Source: Ignavibacteriota bacterium (lineage in GTDB: Bacteria; Bacteroidota; Ignavibacteria; Tepidaquicellales; Tepidaquicellaceae). Taken from it: 64,000 bases of DNA. The first letter of the stretch is position 1. Each line of letters opens with the position of its first letter. The stretch covers positions 62,001-126,000 of the forward strand of contig JAPLFJ010000011.1 of the NCBI GenBank assembly GCA_026390735.1. The letters are read 5' to 3'. The position numbers and the translations under genes are program-made. Below the pieces are notes generated by a model that was given only the letters and a program-made list of their open reading frames with translations, searched no databases and was not told the origin of the DNA. Shown here one piece after another: positions 55,951 through 64,000 of this stretch.

Positions 55951-57312
55951 ATGATAAGAAACCATAAAATAATATTCATCCTTTTATATTTTGTAGTTTT
56001 TTCTGCAACTTTTTCATTTATTGTTCCTGTTTTTGAGTCTCCTGATGAAAACCTTCATCTGCAGTATATTAATTATGTTACAAAATACAAAAAACTGCCG
56101 GATCAGTATGAAGGAATGGTTAACAAAGAGAAATTTGTCGGACAAGGTCATCAGCATCCTTTGTATTATGTTATAACTGGGTTTCTAAATTATACTTCCA
56201 ACAATGGTAAAATGCTTGATATAAAATATCATTTCAATAAACTGCATGTATGGAATGGAGGAAACTTAGAACATGTTCCTTACTTTTATAATATTCGTGA
56301 TGATGTATTTGATAATACCGGAGAAAAATACACTTTTTATCTCTTAAGGATTCTTTCTGTTATATTTGGCGCATTAAATGTGCTGTTCATTTATAAAATT
56401 GGAAAGATCATTACAGATAATGAGAATTTCTCTCTCTTTGCTGCTTTTATAGCTGCTTCGCTGCCGCAGTTTGCCTTTATTTCAGGTATGATTAATAATG
56501 ATAACCTTGCTAATCTGATGAGTACTATCTGCTTGTTCCTTATTATCAAAATATTCAAAGAAGGTTATAGTATGAAACAGATTGTATTGTTAGGTATTGC
56601 TCTTGGAATATCTGTGCTGACAAAAAAGACCCTTATGTTTCTTCTGCCGGGAATAGTTTTAATGTTCCTTTACAAATCCGTAGTAATTGATAAAGAGTAC
56701 AAGGGTTATTTTAAATACGTGCTCGTTATTTTGCTTCTGACGGTTCTTATCACAGGCTGGTATTTTGCCAGAAACATTATTCTATACAATGATATTCTTG
56801 GTACCCGTATGGAAATAGATACCATGCCGACATTAGTAGATAAAAAATCTCTCTTTTCATATTATTTTGTTTCAACTTTCCCGCGCGGATTATTTATTTC
56901 ATTTGTCGGTTTATTCGGGTGGATGAACCTTAAACCGCCTTCTTACATACATCTTTTGTACATATTTTTTGCTCTTGCAGCTTTTTATGGTTTTGCAAAA
57001 TCTAAAATCATCAAAGAAAAACACTTGTTTAATACTGTTATCCTTATGTCTGCGTTTGTGTTTATCTGTTTTTGCGGAATCATATATTTTAATCTTACAT
57101 TTACTCAATACCAGGGCAGGTATATGTTTCCTGTTCTATCGTTGATTGTAGTAATCCTTTCATTGGGTTTGAAATATTTTGCTGGTGTATTTAGCAGTAA
57201 TCTTATAAGAAAAGTATTAACAATTGGAGTCATTGCTATTTTATTCTTATTTGATATTATATGTCTAATTGAAACTTTTGGTTTTTATAATACCCCTTCA
57301 AATTACTTATAG
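55951..57312 (+). CDS. Polytopic membrane protein, GT-C/DUF2142-like
   Basis: A 453-residue protein with roughly ten membrane helices. Early in the chain VFESPDENLHLQYINYV (near 26-42) places acidic residues in the first periplasmic loop, as in GT-C enzymes and DUF2142 proteins. It probably uses a polyprenyl-phosphate sugar as donor or acts as a polymerase or ligase for the glycan; Wzy-like function cannot be excluded. It sits 6 nt after one glycosyltransferase and 5 nt before another. Confidence 0.72.
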   Translation: MIRNHKIIFILLYFVVFSATFSFIVPVFESPDENLHLQYINYVTKYKKLPDQYEGMVNKEKFVGQGHQHPLYYVITGFLNYTSNNGKMLDIKYHFNKLHVWNGGNLEHVPYFYNIRDDVFDNTGEKYTFYLLRILSVIFGALNVLFIYKIGKIITDNENFSLFAAFIAASLPQFAFISGMINNDNLANLMSTICLFLIIKIFKEGYSMKQIVLLGIALGISVLTKKTLMFLLPGIVLMFLYKSVVIDKEYKGYFKYVLVILLLTVLITGWYFARNIILYNDILGTRMEIDTMPTLVDKKSLFSYYFVSTFPRGLFISFVGLFGWMNLKPPSYIHLLYIFFALAAFYGFAKSKIIKEKHLFNTVILMSAFVFICFCGIIYFNLTFTQYQGRYMFPVLSLIVVILSLGLKYFAGVFSSNLIRKVLTIGVIAILFLFDIICLIETFGFYNTPSNYL

Positions 57313-57317
57313 GCAAA

Positions 57318-58352
57318 ATGGTATCAATAATTATACTTAACTACAATGGAAAAGGATTTTTAATGGCTTGTCTTGATTCGATTCTTAAACAAACATTCAC
57401 TGATTTTGAAATAATTCTTTTTGATAATTGCTCATCAGATAGTAGTGTGAGTTTTTTAAAAGAAAATTATTCTACAGATAAGGTAAACATAGTCGTTTCA
57501 GAAAAGAATCTTGGCTTTGCCGGTGGAAATAATGAAGCGTTGAAACATTCTAAAGGTGAATATGTAGTCCTTCTGAACAATGATACAGTTGTTGAAGAAA
57601 ATTGGCTCGCAGAACTGGTAAGTTCTTTTGAAGTTGGACCCACAGTAGGTATTGCTCAGTCATTGGTATACACAGAGGGTATTCCTTTAAAATATTTTGA
57701 AATGAATGGTACTTTAAATCTTTTCGGTCATAACATTATGAGGTTCTTTGATGTTGCGCCAAATGGAATTGGTGATATATTTATGGTAACAGGTTGTTCC
57801 TTAATAGTAAAAAGAGAAGTATTAAATGAAGTAAACGGATTATTCCTTGATGAGTACTTCGCTTATGCCGAAGATTCATTTCTCTCTTTTAAGATTAAAT
57901 TTGCAGGTTATAGAAGCATTCATAACGCCAATTCAGTGGTCCGTCATTTAGGCGGTGCTACTATGAAGAAGTATAAAAGCAGGTTTGTTACTTATTATCA
58001 GGAGCGGAACAGGATATTGAATTTCCTTATTTTCTTCTCAGATTCTTTCAGAAGAAAATACTATCCCTATTTATTGTACAATTTACTGTTGAAGTTTTCT
58101 TATTCAATATTTTTCAGAAAGTATTCATTTATCGGTCTTATTAAGGCATATTTCTGGATAATCCGGAATTCGGAGTGGATTGAGAGCAGGAGAATAGAAA
58201 TGAATAAGATTAAAAGGGTAAAAGAAGAGGATGTTTTAAAAATCCTAAGCGGGAAAATTGCTAACGGTGATAATTTATTAGAAGTCTTTTTAAATAAAAT
58301 ATCATTAACTTATTTAAAGTTGGTTAACATTAAAGTATTTGAAAGTAATTAA
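57318..58352 (+). CDS. Family 2 glycosyltransferase
   Basis: A 344-residue family-2 enzyme of the rhamnosyltransferase-like type. SIIILNYNGKGF opens the fold, DNCSSDSS (near 37) and LLNNDTVVEENW (near 90) mark the donor and metal sites, and FAYAEDSFLSFKIK (near 182) is the catalytic region, with EDS where sister genes have EDVD. A C-terminal basic extension is longer than in the neighbours. It is in the glycan operon, one base before the next gene's ATG. Confidence 0.86.
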   Translation: MVSIIILNYNGKGFLMACLDSILKQTFTDFEIILFDNCSSDSSVSFLKENYSTDKVNIVVSEKNLGFAGGNNEALKHSKGEYVVLLNNDTVVEENWLAELVSSFEVGPTVGIAQSLVYTEGIPLKYFEMNGTLNLFGHNIMRFFDVAPNGIGDIFMVTGCSLIVKREVLNEVNGLFLDEYFAYAEDSFLSFKIKFAGYRSIHNANSVVRHLGGATMKKYKSRFVTYYQERNRILNFLIFFSDSFRRKYYPYLLYNLLLKFSYSIFFRKYSFIGLIKAYFWIIRNSEWIESRRIEMNKIKRVKEEDVLKILSGKIANGDNLLEVFLNKISLTYLKLVNIKVFESN

Positions 58353-58353
58353 T

Positions 58354-59208
58354 ATGTTCTTATCAGTAATCATAGTTAACTATAATCAGGAAAAATATCT
58401 TCATAGATGCATTGCTTCCTTGAGGAAGTTTCTGTTGTGTGAATTTGAGATTATAGTTGTCAATAATTCTGGGGAGATCTCAGGTTTAGAAGATGTTAAA
58501 TTAATTCAAAGTGAAAATAAGGGATATTCTTTTTCAAATAATAAAGGAGTTGAATCTGCGAAAGGGGAATTTCTGTTATTCCTGAACCCTGATACTTTGT
58601 TAACCAAAGAACTGTCCAGCGATTTGTTTAACGAAATCAAAAACCTGAAGTTCGGAGCTATAGGACTTGGTCTTTGTTATCCGGATATGAGTTTCCAGCT
58701 GTCTTTTGGAGCTGATAATACTTTTAGCGGAGAGATTGCGAACAAAAAGAATGAACTCTCAAATAAAGATAAATTTTCTGTAGAAGCCGGTAAAGTGAAA
58801 GAGAAATTAAATACTGTTTCAGAGGTTGACTGGGTTTCAGGTGCAGCCTTGCTGACAAAGAAAGTAGATTTTATTAAAGCCGGGAGATTTAACGAAAGGT
58901 ATTTTCTGTACTATGAAGACTCCGACTTGTGTCTGAAGTATAAGTTAGCAGGGTATAAAAATTACTATTTCCCCGGTACTGAGATTATTCATTATAAAGG
59001 AGAAAATACTCAGGAAGATTTTAAATCTAAGACTTATTATTATGCCAAGGAATCGCAGCTTATATATTATAAATTGAATAACGGATATTCCCAGTATATA
59101 ATGTTAAGGGTTTATTTGTTTTTCAGATTTCTGGTGAAGTTTATTCTTAAACCTGATAAAGCAGTTTTTAATTTAATTATACTGATATTGAAAGGTGTAA
59201 AAGTATAA
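58354..59208 (+). CDS. Family 2 glycosyltransferase
   Basis: A 284-residue family-2 enzyme. I place the start at ATG 58354, one base after the preceding stop; an upstream TTG at 58339 would add five residues but lies inside the previous gene. Motifs are LSVIIVNYNQEKYL, LNPDTLL (near 79) and YYEDSDLCLKYKLAGYK (near 187). The donor loop reads VVNNSGEISG in place of the usual DNxSxD, so the first Asp of that loop is missing. Activity may still be retained through NPD. It ends one base into the GT9 gene (TAATG). Confidence 0.82.
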   Translation: MFLSVIIVNYNQEKYLHRCIASLRKFLLCEFEIIVVNNSGEISGLEDVKLIQSENKGYSFSNNKGVESAKGEFLLFLNPDTLLTKELSSDLFNEIKNLKFGAIGLGLCYPDMSFQLSFGADNTFSGEIANKKNELSNKDKFSVEAGKVKEKLNTVSEVDWVSGAALLTKKVDFIKAGRFNERYFLYYEDSDLCLKYKLAGYKNYYFPGTEIIHYKGENTQEDFKSKTYYYAKESQLIYYKLNNGYSQYIMLRVYLFFRFLVKFILKPDKAVFNLIILILKGVKV

Positions 59209-60278
59209 TGATAATATCACGAGTAGAGAACATACTGATTATGAAATTCTGTTGCTTTGGTGATCTGGTATTTATTTCACCTGTTATAGCATCTTTTAAA
59301 TTTAATTATCCTCAGTCAAAAATTACTCTTATTTGTTCACCATGGGTTAGGGATATTGCCCCTTACTTCAAAGATGTTGATGAGGTTATAGAATATTCAT
59401 TGAATGAAAAAGGTAAGTTCTTCTCGAAAGTTAAGTCATTCCTTAAGTTAATTTTACTTCTTAAATCAAAAAATTTTGACACTGTCTTCCTGGGACACCG
59501 GAATGATGTATTTGGATACATAGGTAAATTCTCCGGTATTAAAAACATATTTGGATTTAAAGAGACAAGATACGTCAATCTGGGTACTGAATTTGATAAG
59601 AATGCTTATGAACCTATGAGATATTTATCTGTATTGGAAAAGCAAGGTCTTCATACAATAAAGAAACTGTCTTTGGAAAAAAGGGTAGATAAGAAAACCA
59701 TTAAGAGTAAATATGAACTTAGTAATAAAATTACTATTGGGCTTTTTCCATTCGGAGGGATTAACCCTGGAACGGATATGGAAATAAAAAGATGGAGTCT
59801 TGATAAGTATATTGTTTTGTCTGAAGAATTGAAAAAATCTTATCCTGATTTCGATATTATTCTGATAGAGGGAAAGGAAAGTACAGAAAAGATTAATAAA
59901 GATACAATCTGTAAAAAATATACAGTTGATGCGGACCTGATTTCTGTTTGCGATATTTTTGTAAGCGGAGATACAGGCCCTTTGCATATTGCATCTGCAT
60001 TTAATGTTAACACTGTTTCTATATTCGGGCCTTCAGACCCTGAACTTATTGCTCCACGAAATGAATATACAAATGGTGCAGTTCACGAAACAATCTGGAA
60101 GAATATTATATGCTCACCCTGTTATACACCGGAAACGGCTATTGACAGAAAATCAGATAAGTGGGTTAACAGTAAATTTATATGTCATACGAAAACGCTC
60201 GAATGTATTAAAAGCATAACCGTTGAAGAAGTAAAACAGAAGATCGAAACTATAATTAAATTAAAGAGATTAATATGA
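59208..60278 (+). CDS. Family 9 glycosyltransferase (heptosyltransferase-like)
   Basis: A 356-residue GT-B-fold enzyme. The N-terminal NILIMKFCCFGDLVFISPVI is the acceptor-domain opening of ADP-heptose:LPS heptosyltransferases, and the C-terminal GDTGPLHIASAF ... IFGPSDPELIAPR (near 247-283) is their donor-site signature. It would add heptose or a related sugar to a lipid core. It overlaps the preceding glycosyltransferase by one base and nadD by 4 nt. It is the only GT-B enzyme among the glycosyltransferases of this operon. Confidence 0.88.
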   Translation: MIISRVENILIMKFCCFGDLVFISPVIASFKFNYPQSKITLICSPWVRDIAPYFKDVDEVIEYSLNEKGKFFSKVKSFLKLILLLKSKNFDTVFLGHRNDVFGYIGKFSGIKNIFGFKETRYVNLGTEFDKNAYEPMRYLSVLEKQGLHTIKKLSLEKRVDKKTIKSKYELSNKITIGLFPFGGINPGTDMEIKRWSLDKYIVLSEELKKSYPDFDIILIEGKESTEKINKDTICKKYTVDADLISVCDIFVSGDTGPLHIASAFNVNTVSIFGPSDPELIAPRNEYTNGAVHETIWKNIICSPCYTPETAIDRKSDKWVNSKFICHTKTLECIKSITVEEVKQKIETIIKLKRLI

Positions 60279-60874
60279 AACGATATGGAATTTTCGGAGG
60301 TAGTTTTAATCCTCCGCACGTAGGTCATTTGATACTCGCAGAAAACATAAGAGAACAGTTGTCTCTTGATAAAGTTATTTTTATCCCGTCAGGAAAACAT
60401 CCTTTAAAGGATGATATTTCCGCTGTTAATGCAGAGCATCGTCTGAATATGGCTCGTCTTGCATTCGAAAAAGATCCGCACTTTGAGGTTTCTGATATTG
60501 AAATTAGTAAAGCCAGGCAGGGTATTACTAATTACACAGTTGATACTTTGATCGATCTGTACAACCAGTACAAAGATGACTTTATTAAAATATATCTGAT
60601 TGTTGGGATTGATAATCTTATTGAATTTCCTCAATGGAAGAATCCTCATAAACTGTTTCTTATCTCTGAAGTAATAGTTATGAACAGGCCTGGCTTCCTT
60701 GTTCAGGATGTCAGTGACGAATTCTCGCGCAAGGCGAGATACGCTAGCGTTCCAATGCTGGAAATATCTTCAACAGATATTCGGTTCCGTGTAAAAGAGG
60801 GGAAGTCAATAAAATATCTCGTTGATCCGGAAGTAGAAGATTATATACTTAAGTATAACCTTTTTAAGAATTAG
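60275..60874 (+). CDS. nadD: Nicotinate-nucleotide adenylyltransferase
   Basis: A 199-residue nucleotidyltransferase. GGSFNPPHVGH (residues 8-18) contains the HxGH ATP-binding motif, and ISSTDIRFRV (near 168) is the ISSTxIR signature of the C-terminal ATP site. It adenylates nicotinate mononucleotide in NAD biosynthesis, an essential step. Length is normal for NadD. It overlaps the GT9 gene by 4 nt (ATGA) and is followed 12 nt later by another glycosyltransferase, so an essential housekeeping gene is embedded in the glycan operon. Confidence 0.92.
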   Translation: MKRYGIFGGSFNPPHVGHLILAENIREQLSLDKVIFIPSGKHPLKDDISAVNAEHRLNMARLAFEKDPHFEVSDIEISKARQGITNYTVDTLIDLYNQYKDDFIKIYLIVGIDNLIEFPQWKNPHKLFLISEVIVMNRPGFLVQDVSDEFSRKARYASVPMLEISSTDIRFRVKEGKSIKYLVDPEVEDYILKYNLFKN

Positions 60875-60886
60875 TATGAATCTGAA

Positions 60887-61825
60887 ATGGTATCTGTAAT
60901 AATCGTAAACTATAATACTTCTGAAATACTTGAGAGATCTTTAGAATCTGTAAAAAGGGTTGAGGGTAATATGGAGTATGAAATCATTGTTGTAGATAAT
61001 TGTTCCGATGAAATTAACTCATCGAAACTTGACTCACTCTCTTCTTTGTATCCCTCGGTTAAGTTCATTCGGTTGAAAGAAAAAGTCAGCTTTTCGGAAG
61101 CAAACAATATCGGAGTTAAGAGTGCTACTAAAAAAGAATATCTGCTGATTATGAACCCTGATATAATATTCTCCGAACCGCTTTTTGATAAACTTATAAA
61201 TGTTATTTCCTGTAATAAATCTATAGGTGCAGTAACTCCTCTGCTTATAGGAGAAGACAACAAGTTTCAGTACAGTTATTTTCAGAGATATCCTACTATC
61301 ATGAGGTTTATTTGCTTTATATCTGTCTTTGCAAAACTCTTCGACAAAAAGAAATACTTTCAAAATAAATATTTGATGAATCTGGATATCAATACAGAGT
61401 CTGATGAGATGCAGTTTGTTGAACAAATACCTTGTGCATTCTTCTTTACAACTTATAGTATTTTTATGGAAATCGGAATGATGGATACTTCTTATGAATT
61501 GTTCTTTGAGGATGTCGATTTATGCTACCGTTATAATAAAAAATATAAACTTGCAGTTATTCCAAAGATGAAGGTGCATCATTTAAGTGGTGTGAGCTTC
61601 TCAGTTCCGGATAACTGGTGGATGTACGGAAGGTTTGTTACGAGTATGATTATTTTTTTCAGACTTCATAAAAGTAAATTAAGCTTTGTTTCGCTGAAGT
61701 TTATTGCCAGGATGAATTCACGTTTGATTCTTTTTAGTGAGTTGATGAAGTCTCCCTCGAAAGCATCTTTAAATCACAGATATAAGAAACATAAATATCT
61801 TTTAGATTTGTTAAAAGAAGATTAA
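60887..61825 (+). CDS. Family 2 glycosyltransferase
   Basis: A 312-residue rhamnosyltransferase-like family-2 enzyme. VSVIIVNYNTSE, DNCSDEIN (near 35), MNPDIIFSEP (near 88-97) and ELFFEDVDLCYRYN (near 204-217) are the standard motifs. The C-terminal ~90 residues are basic with a hydrophobic run. It closes the glycan operon after nadD. Confidence 0.87.
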   Translation: MVSVIIVNYNTSEILERSLESVKRVEGNMEYEIIVVDNCSDEINSSKLDSLSSLYPSVKFIRLKEKVSFSEANNIGVKSATKKEYLLIMNPDIIFSEPLFDKLINVISCNKSIGAVTPLLIGEDNKFQYSYFQRYPTIMRFICFISVFAKLFDKKKYFQNKYLMNLDINTESDEMQFVEQIPCAFFFTTYSIFMEIGMMDTSYELFFEDVDLCYRYNKKYKLAVIPKMKVHHLSGVSFSVPDNWWMYGRFVTSMIIFFRLHKSKLSFVSLKFIARMNSRLILFSELMKSPSKASLNHRYKKHKYLLDLLKED

Positions 61826-61895
61826 ATTATGTAAGTATCTTTTTGAAACTGATATCATAAAATTTCGTATTCAGATTATATAATTAAAAATTATT

Positions 61896-62684
61896 ATGGA
61901 AAACAATCAAGAACCATTAGAGCAAAATCCATCGGTTGAAGAACCTTTGGAACAACTATCTATAACAGATGCTATTACAGGAGTTCTCACGGGTCCCGGA
62001 GAGACTTTTGAAACTATGGTTAGCACAAAGAAGAAGAATTACTGGGTAATTCCGGTTTTGCTGTCAATAGTTATAGGAATAGTTGTAACGTTTATATTTT
62101 TCAGGGATGCACAGCTAATGTCAGGAATTATGGATAAGCAGAAAGCACAACTTGAGAAAAGAATGGATGAGCAGGTAAAGAGCGGGAAGATGTCTCCTGA
62201 ACAGTCAAAACAGGCAACTGAGCAGGCCGAGAAATTTATGGATCCCAAGAGCACATTTTTTCAGATAATGGGGTATGGCGGTGTTGTCTTGGTGCCTTTT
62301 TTAATGCTGTTTGTTCTTAGCCTTGTTTATCTTTTATCCCTAAAAGCTTTTAAGGCAGATGTTGATTTTGGAAATCTGCTTAATGTTGTTGGGCTTCCTT
62401 TGGTTATAACAACAATAGGTTCTATTATAAGTCTTGTACTCTCAATTGTTATGGGAACTGTTTCAACACTTTCACCGGCTTTGATTTTGAATGAAGGTAT
62501 GGTTGGAGTTAAAATGGCAGAGTTTTTTACTAAAATAGATCTGATATCTATTTGGTACTATTTTGCCGTTGCTGCAGGACTTTCAAAAGCAGCTAAAATA
62601 TCATCAGGTAAATCATACGGAATAGTTTATGGTGTTTGGATATTCTGGATTGTTATTACAAGTGCTTTTAGTTTTATATTCTAA
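61896..62684 (+). CDS. Yip1-family membrane protein
   Basis: A 262-residue protein with a charged N-terminal tail, the line ITGVLTGPGETFETM typical of Yip1-domain proteins, a first membrane helix (~50-70), a charged coiled stretch (~75-112, MDKQKAQLEKRMDEQVKSG-like) and four further helices. In bacteria the function is unknown; a role in membrane organisation or transport is assumed from eukaryotic Yip1. It is probably monocistronic and ends in a strong shared terminator. Confidence 0.8.
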   Translation: MENNQEPLEQNPSVEEPLEQLSITDAITGVLTGPGETFETMVSTKKKNYWVIPVLLSIVIGIVVTFIFFRDAQLMSGIMDKQKAQLEKRMDEQVKSGKMSPEQSKQATEQAEKFMDPKSTFFQIMGYGGVVLVPFLMLFVLSLVYLLSLKAFKADVDFGNLLNVVGLPLVITTIGSIISLVLSIVMGTVSTLSPALILNEGMVGVKMAEFFTKIDLISIWYYFAVAAGLSKAAKISSGKSYGIVYGVWIFWIVITSAFSFIF

Positions 62685-62691
62685 ATAAAAT

Positions 62692-62724
62692 ACTGCAGAG
62701 ACGTTTATAAAACGTCTCTGCAGT
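62692..62724. terminator. Bidirectional intrinsic terminator
   Basis: A 15-bp perfect stem, actgcagagacgttt/aaacgtctctgcagt, with a 3-nt loop, flanked by AAATA on the left and TTATTTTT on the right. It lies between the convergent Yip1 and E1 genes and can serve both. Confidence 0.92.
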
Positions 62725-62730
62725 TTATTT

Positions 62731-64000
62731 TTAATAGAATTTAGGAAATGCCTTCGGGTTTGCCTCATTCATTATTTCATACACCGTCTTAATAACATCT
62801 TCTACACTTGGCTTTGTGAAATAATCTCCGTCAACACCGTATGGTGGTCTGTGAGCCTTTGCGCTTAAGCACTGTGGCTTTGAATCAAGATATTGATAAC
62901 CGCCCTGTTCGTCAACTATCTGTTGCATCATAAAAGCCGTTGCCCCTCCAGGTACGTCCTCATCAACGAATAATACACGATTAGTCTTTTGTATAGATTT
63001 AAGTATGATTCCGAATCTGTCAAAAGGTAATAATGTCTGTACATCAACTACTTCAATACTGATTCCAAGTTCTTTAAGCTTTGCAGATGCACCTTTAACG
63101 ATATCCACGGTTGCTCCGTATGTTACCACCGTTATATCATTACCTTCTTCTAATACTTCAGGTAACCCAAGCGGCAAACATATATCTGCAATGTTATCAG
63201 GTAACTTTTCTTTAAACCTGTATGCATTCAGTCTTTCAATAACCATTCCCGGGTCATCTGATTTCAAAAGTGTATTGTAAAATCCTGCTGCCTGTGTCAT
63301 GTTTCTCGGTACACAGATGTGAATACCGCGTAAGCAGCTTATGATAGTTCCCATCGGTGAACCTGAGTGAAATATTCCGACAAGTCTGTGGCCTCTTGTT
63401 CTTATTATCAATGGCGCTTTTTGTCCGCCTGCTGTTCTGTAATGTAAATTAGCAAGGTCATCAGTTAATATCTGTATAGCATAGAATAAATAATCGAGGT
63501 ACTGAACTTCAACTATCGGTCTTAATCCTCTTAACGCTGCACCAATTCCCTGACCAACAATGGTCTGCTCACGAATACCTGTATCGGTTACTCTGATGTC
63601 TCCGTATTTTGACTGTAGTCCTGCCATTCCCTGATTCACGTCTCCGAGTTGTCCGACGTCTTCTCCTATTGCGAATACTCTCGGGTCGCGTTTGAACACT
63701 TCATCGAAGAAAGCAAGAAGTACTTCTCTCCCTGCTACCATTGGAGACTTATCTGAATAAACAGGTTTAACTTCTTTCACGAGTAGCGGACTTTCATCCG
63801 ACTGACTGTGAAGGAATGTATTAAATCTCTTTTCGTTTTCTTTTAAATAATCATTGTACCAGATATTGAGTTTCTCACGCTCGGTTGTTGATTCATTCTT
63901 TGTTGCTACCAAAACATCAAATGCTGTCGATGCAGAAACCTTACGTTCCATTTCAGTTGAACGTGTTAATGTTAAATTAAGACTTTCAATAGTATCTTTT
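62731..64000 (-). CDS. 2-oxoacid dehydrogenase E1 component, beta part (5' end outside the window)
   Basis: The C-terminal ~325 residues are a complete E1 beta subunit: AIGEDVGQLGDVNQ (about 325 residues from the end), DTGIREQTIVGQGIGAAL, RTRGHRLVGIFHSGSPMG and the final VEDVIKTVYEIMN. It acts with E2/E3 in a pyruvate or branched-chain 2-oxoacid dehydrogenase complex, using thiamine diphosphate. The apparent Met at 63951 is probably internal: the frame stays open upstream to the window edge (ending ...TLTRSTEMERKVSAS in part), and ~80 residues of non-beta sequence precede the beta domain. A fused alpha-beta E1, common in Bacteroidota, is the best reading. Confidence 0.85.
   Translation of the reverse strand, partial: KDTIESLNLTLTRSTEMERKVSASTAFDVLVATKNESTTEREKLNIWYNDYLKENEKRFNTFLHSQSDESPLLVKEVKPVYSDKSPMVAGREVLLAFFDEVFKRDPRVFAIGEDVGQLGDVNQGMAGLQSKYGDIRVTDTGIREQTIVGQGIGAALRGLRPIVEVQYLDYLFYAIQILTDDLANLHYRTAGGQKAPLIIRTRGHRLVGIFHSGSPMGTIISCLRGIHICVPRNMTQAAGFYNTLLKSDDPGMVIERLNAYRFKEKLPDNIADICLPLGLPEVLEEGNDITVVTYGATVDIVKGASAKLKELGISIEVVDVQTLLPFDRFGIILKSIQKTNRVLFVDEDVPGGATAFMMQQIVDEQGGYQYLDSKPQCLSAKAHRPPYGVDGDYFTKPSVEDVIKTVYEIMNEANPKAFPKFY

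Overview
The window most likely comes from a low-GC member of the Ignavibacteria/Chlorobiota side of the Bacteroidota. Three things point there. A giant secreted protein ends in a type IX secretion (T9SS) C-terminal domain with the YPNPFNP signature common in Ignavibacteria. Many genes start at an A/T-rich AATATTATG leader with no Shine-Dalgarno sequence. Intergenic DNA carries small GC-rich palindromes and dispersed repeats of the kind seen in this group. I saw no rRNA, tRNA, CRISPR array, integrase or transposase.

Layout. (1) 1-8760: a 2435-residue T9SS beta-helix surface protein between repeat-rich non-coding flanks, with two nested pairs of inverted 30-31 bp repeats around the gene. (2) 8761-9942: a lone AAA/DUF4143 ATPase on the minus strand. 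(3) 10270-22431: a tightly packed catabolic operon resembling the selenium/molybdenum-linked purine (urate) degradation cluster of E. coli and gut anaerobes: a DPD-like iron-sulfur flavoprotein, SsnA, YgeY, a threonine-synthase-like enzyme, molybdenum hydroxylase large and 2Fe-2S subunits, YgeW, a second PLP lyase and a MocA-like cytidylyltransferase. It has no FAD subunit and no hydantoinase. (4) 23003-40407: an A/T-rich accessory island. After a tandemly duplicated envelope-protein gene come a WYL regulator, an NTF2-like protein, an FHA-kinase, a PP2C phosphatase, a 1649-residue kinase with 21 WD40 blades, a HEPN-domain protein, a ClpC-like unfoldase and a membrane kinase with a YCF48/BNR-type outer domain. 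From 26331 the genes are co-directional with gaps of 11-51 nt. This is the best candidate for an undescribed system: a phospho-signalling cassette coupled to a probable RNase and a protein unfoldase. (5) 40610-46671: a long transketolase, small proteins, and a fumarylacetoacetase gene pair. (6) 46944-61825: a YfhO-like membrane protein, biotin carboxylase plus biotin carrier, a PrsW-like protease, then a surface-glycan operon (five family-2 glycosyltransferases, a flippase, a polytopic GT-C-like protein, a family-9 glycosyltransferase) with nadD embedded. (7) 61896-64000: a Yip1-family protein, a strong terminator, and the 3' part of a 2-oxoacid dehydrogenase E1 gene that runs off the right edge.

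How the parts work together. The 10-22 kb operon would let the cell open and ferment purine-like heterocycles without oxygen. Electrons from the molybdenum hydroxylase could pass to the multi-cluster flavoprotein in place of the missing FAD subunit. In the 23-40 kb island, kinases with very different sensor domains (FHA, WD40 propellers, an extracytoplasmic BNR domain) and one phosphatase probably set the phosphorylation state that controls the HEPN and Clp effectors. This is inference from domain content and gene order only.
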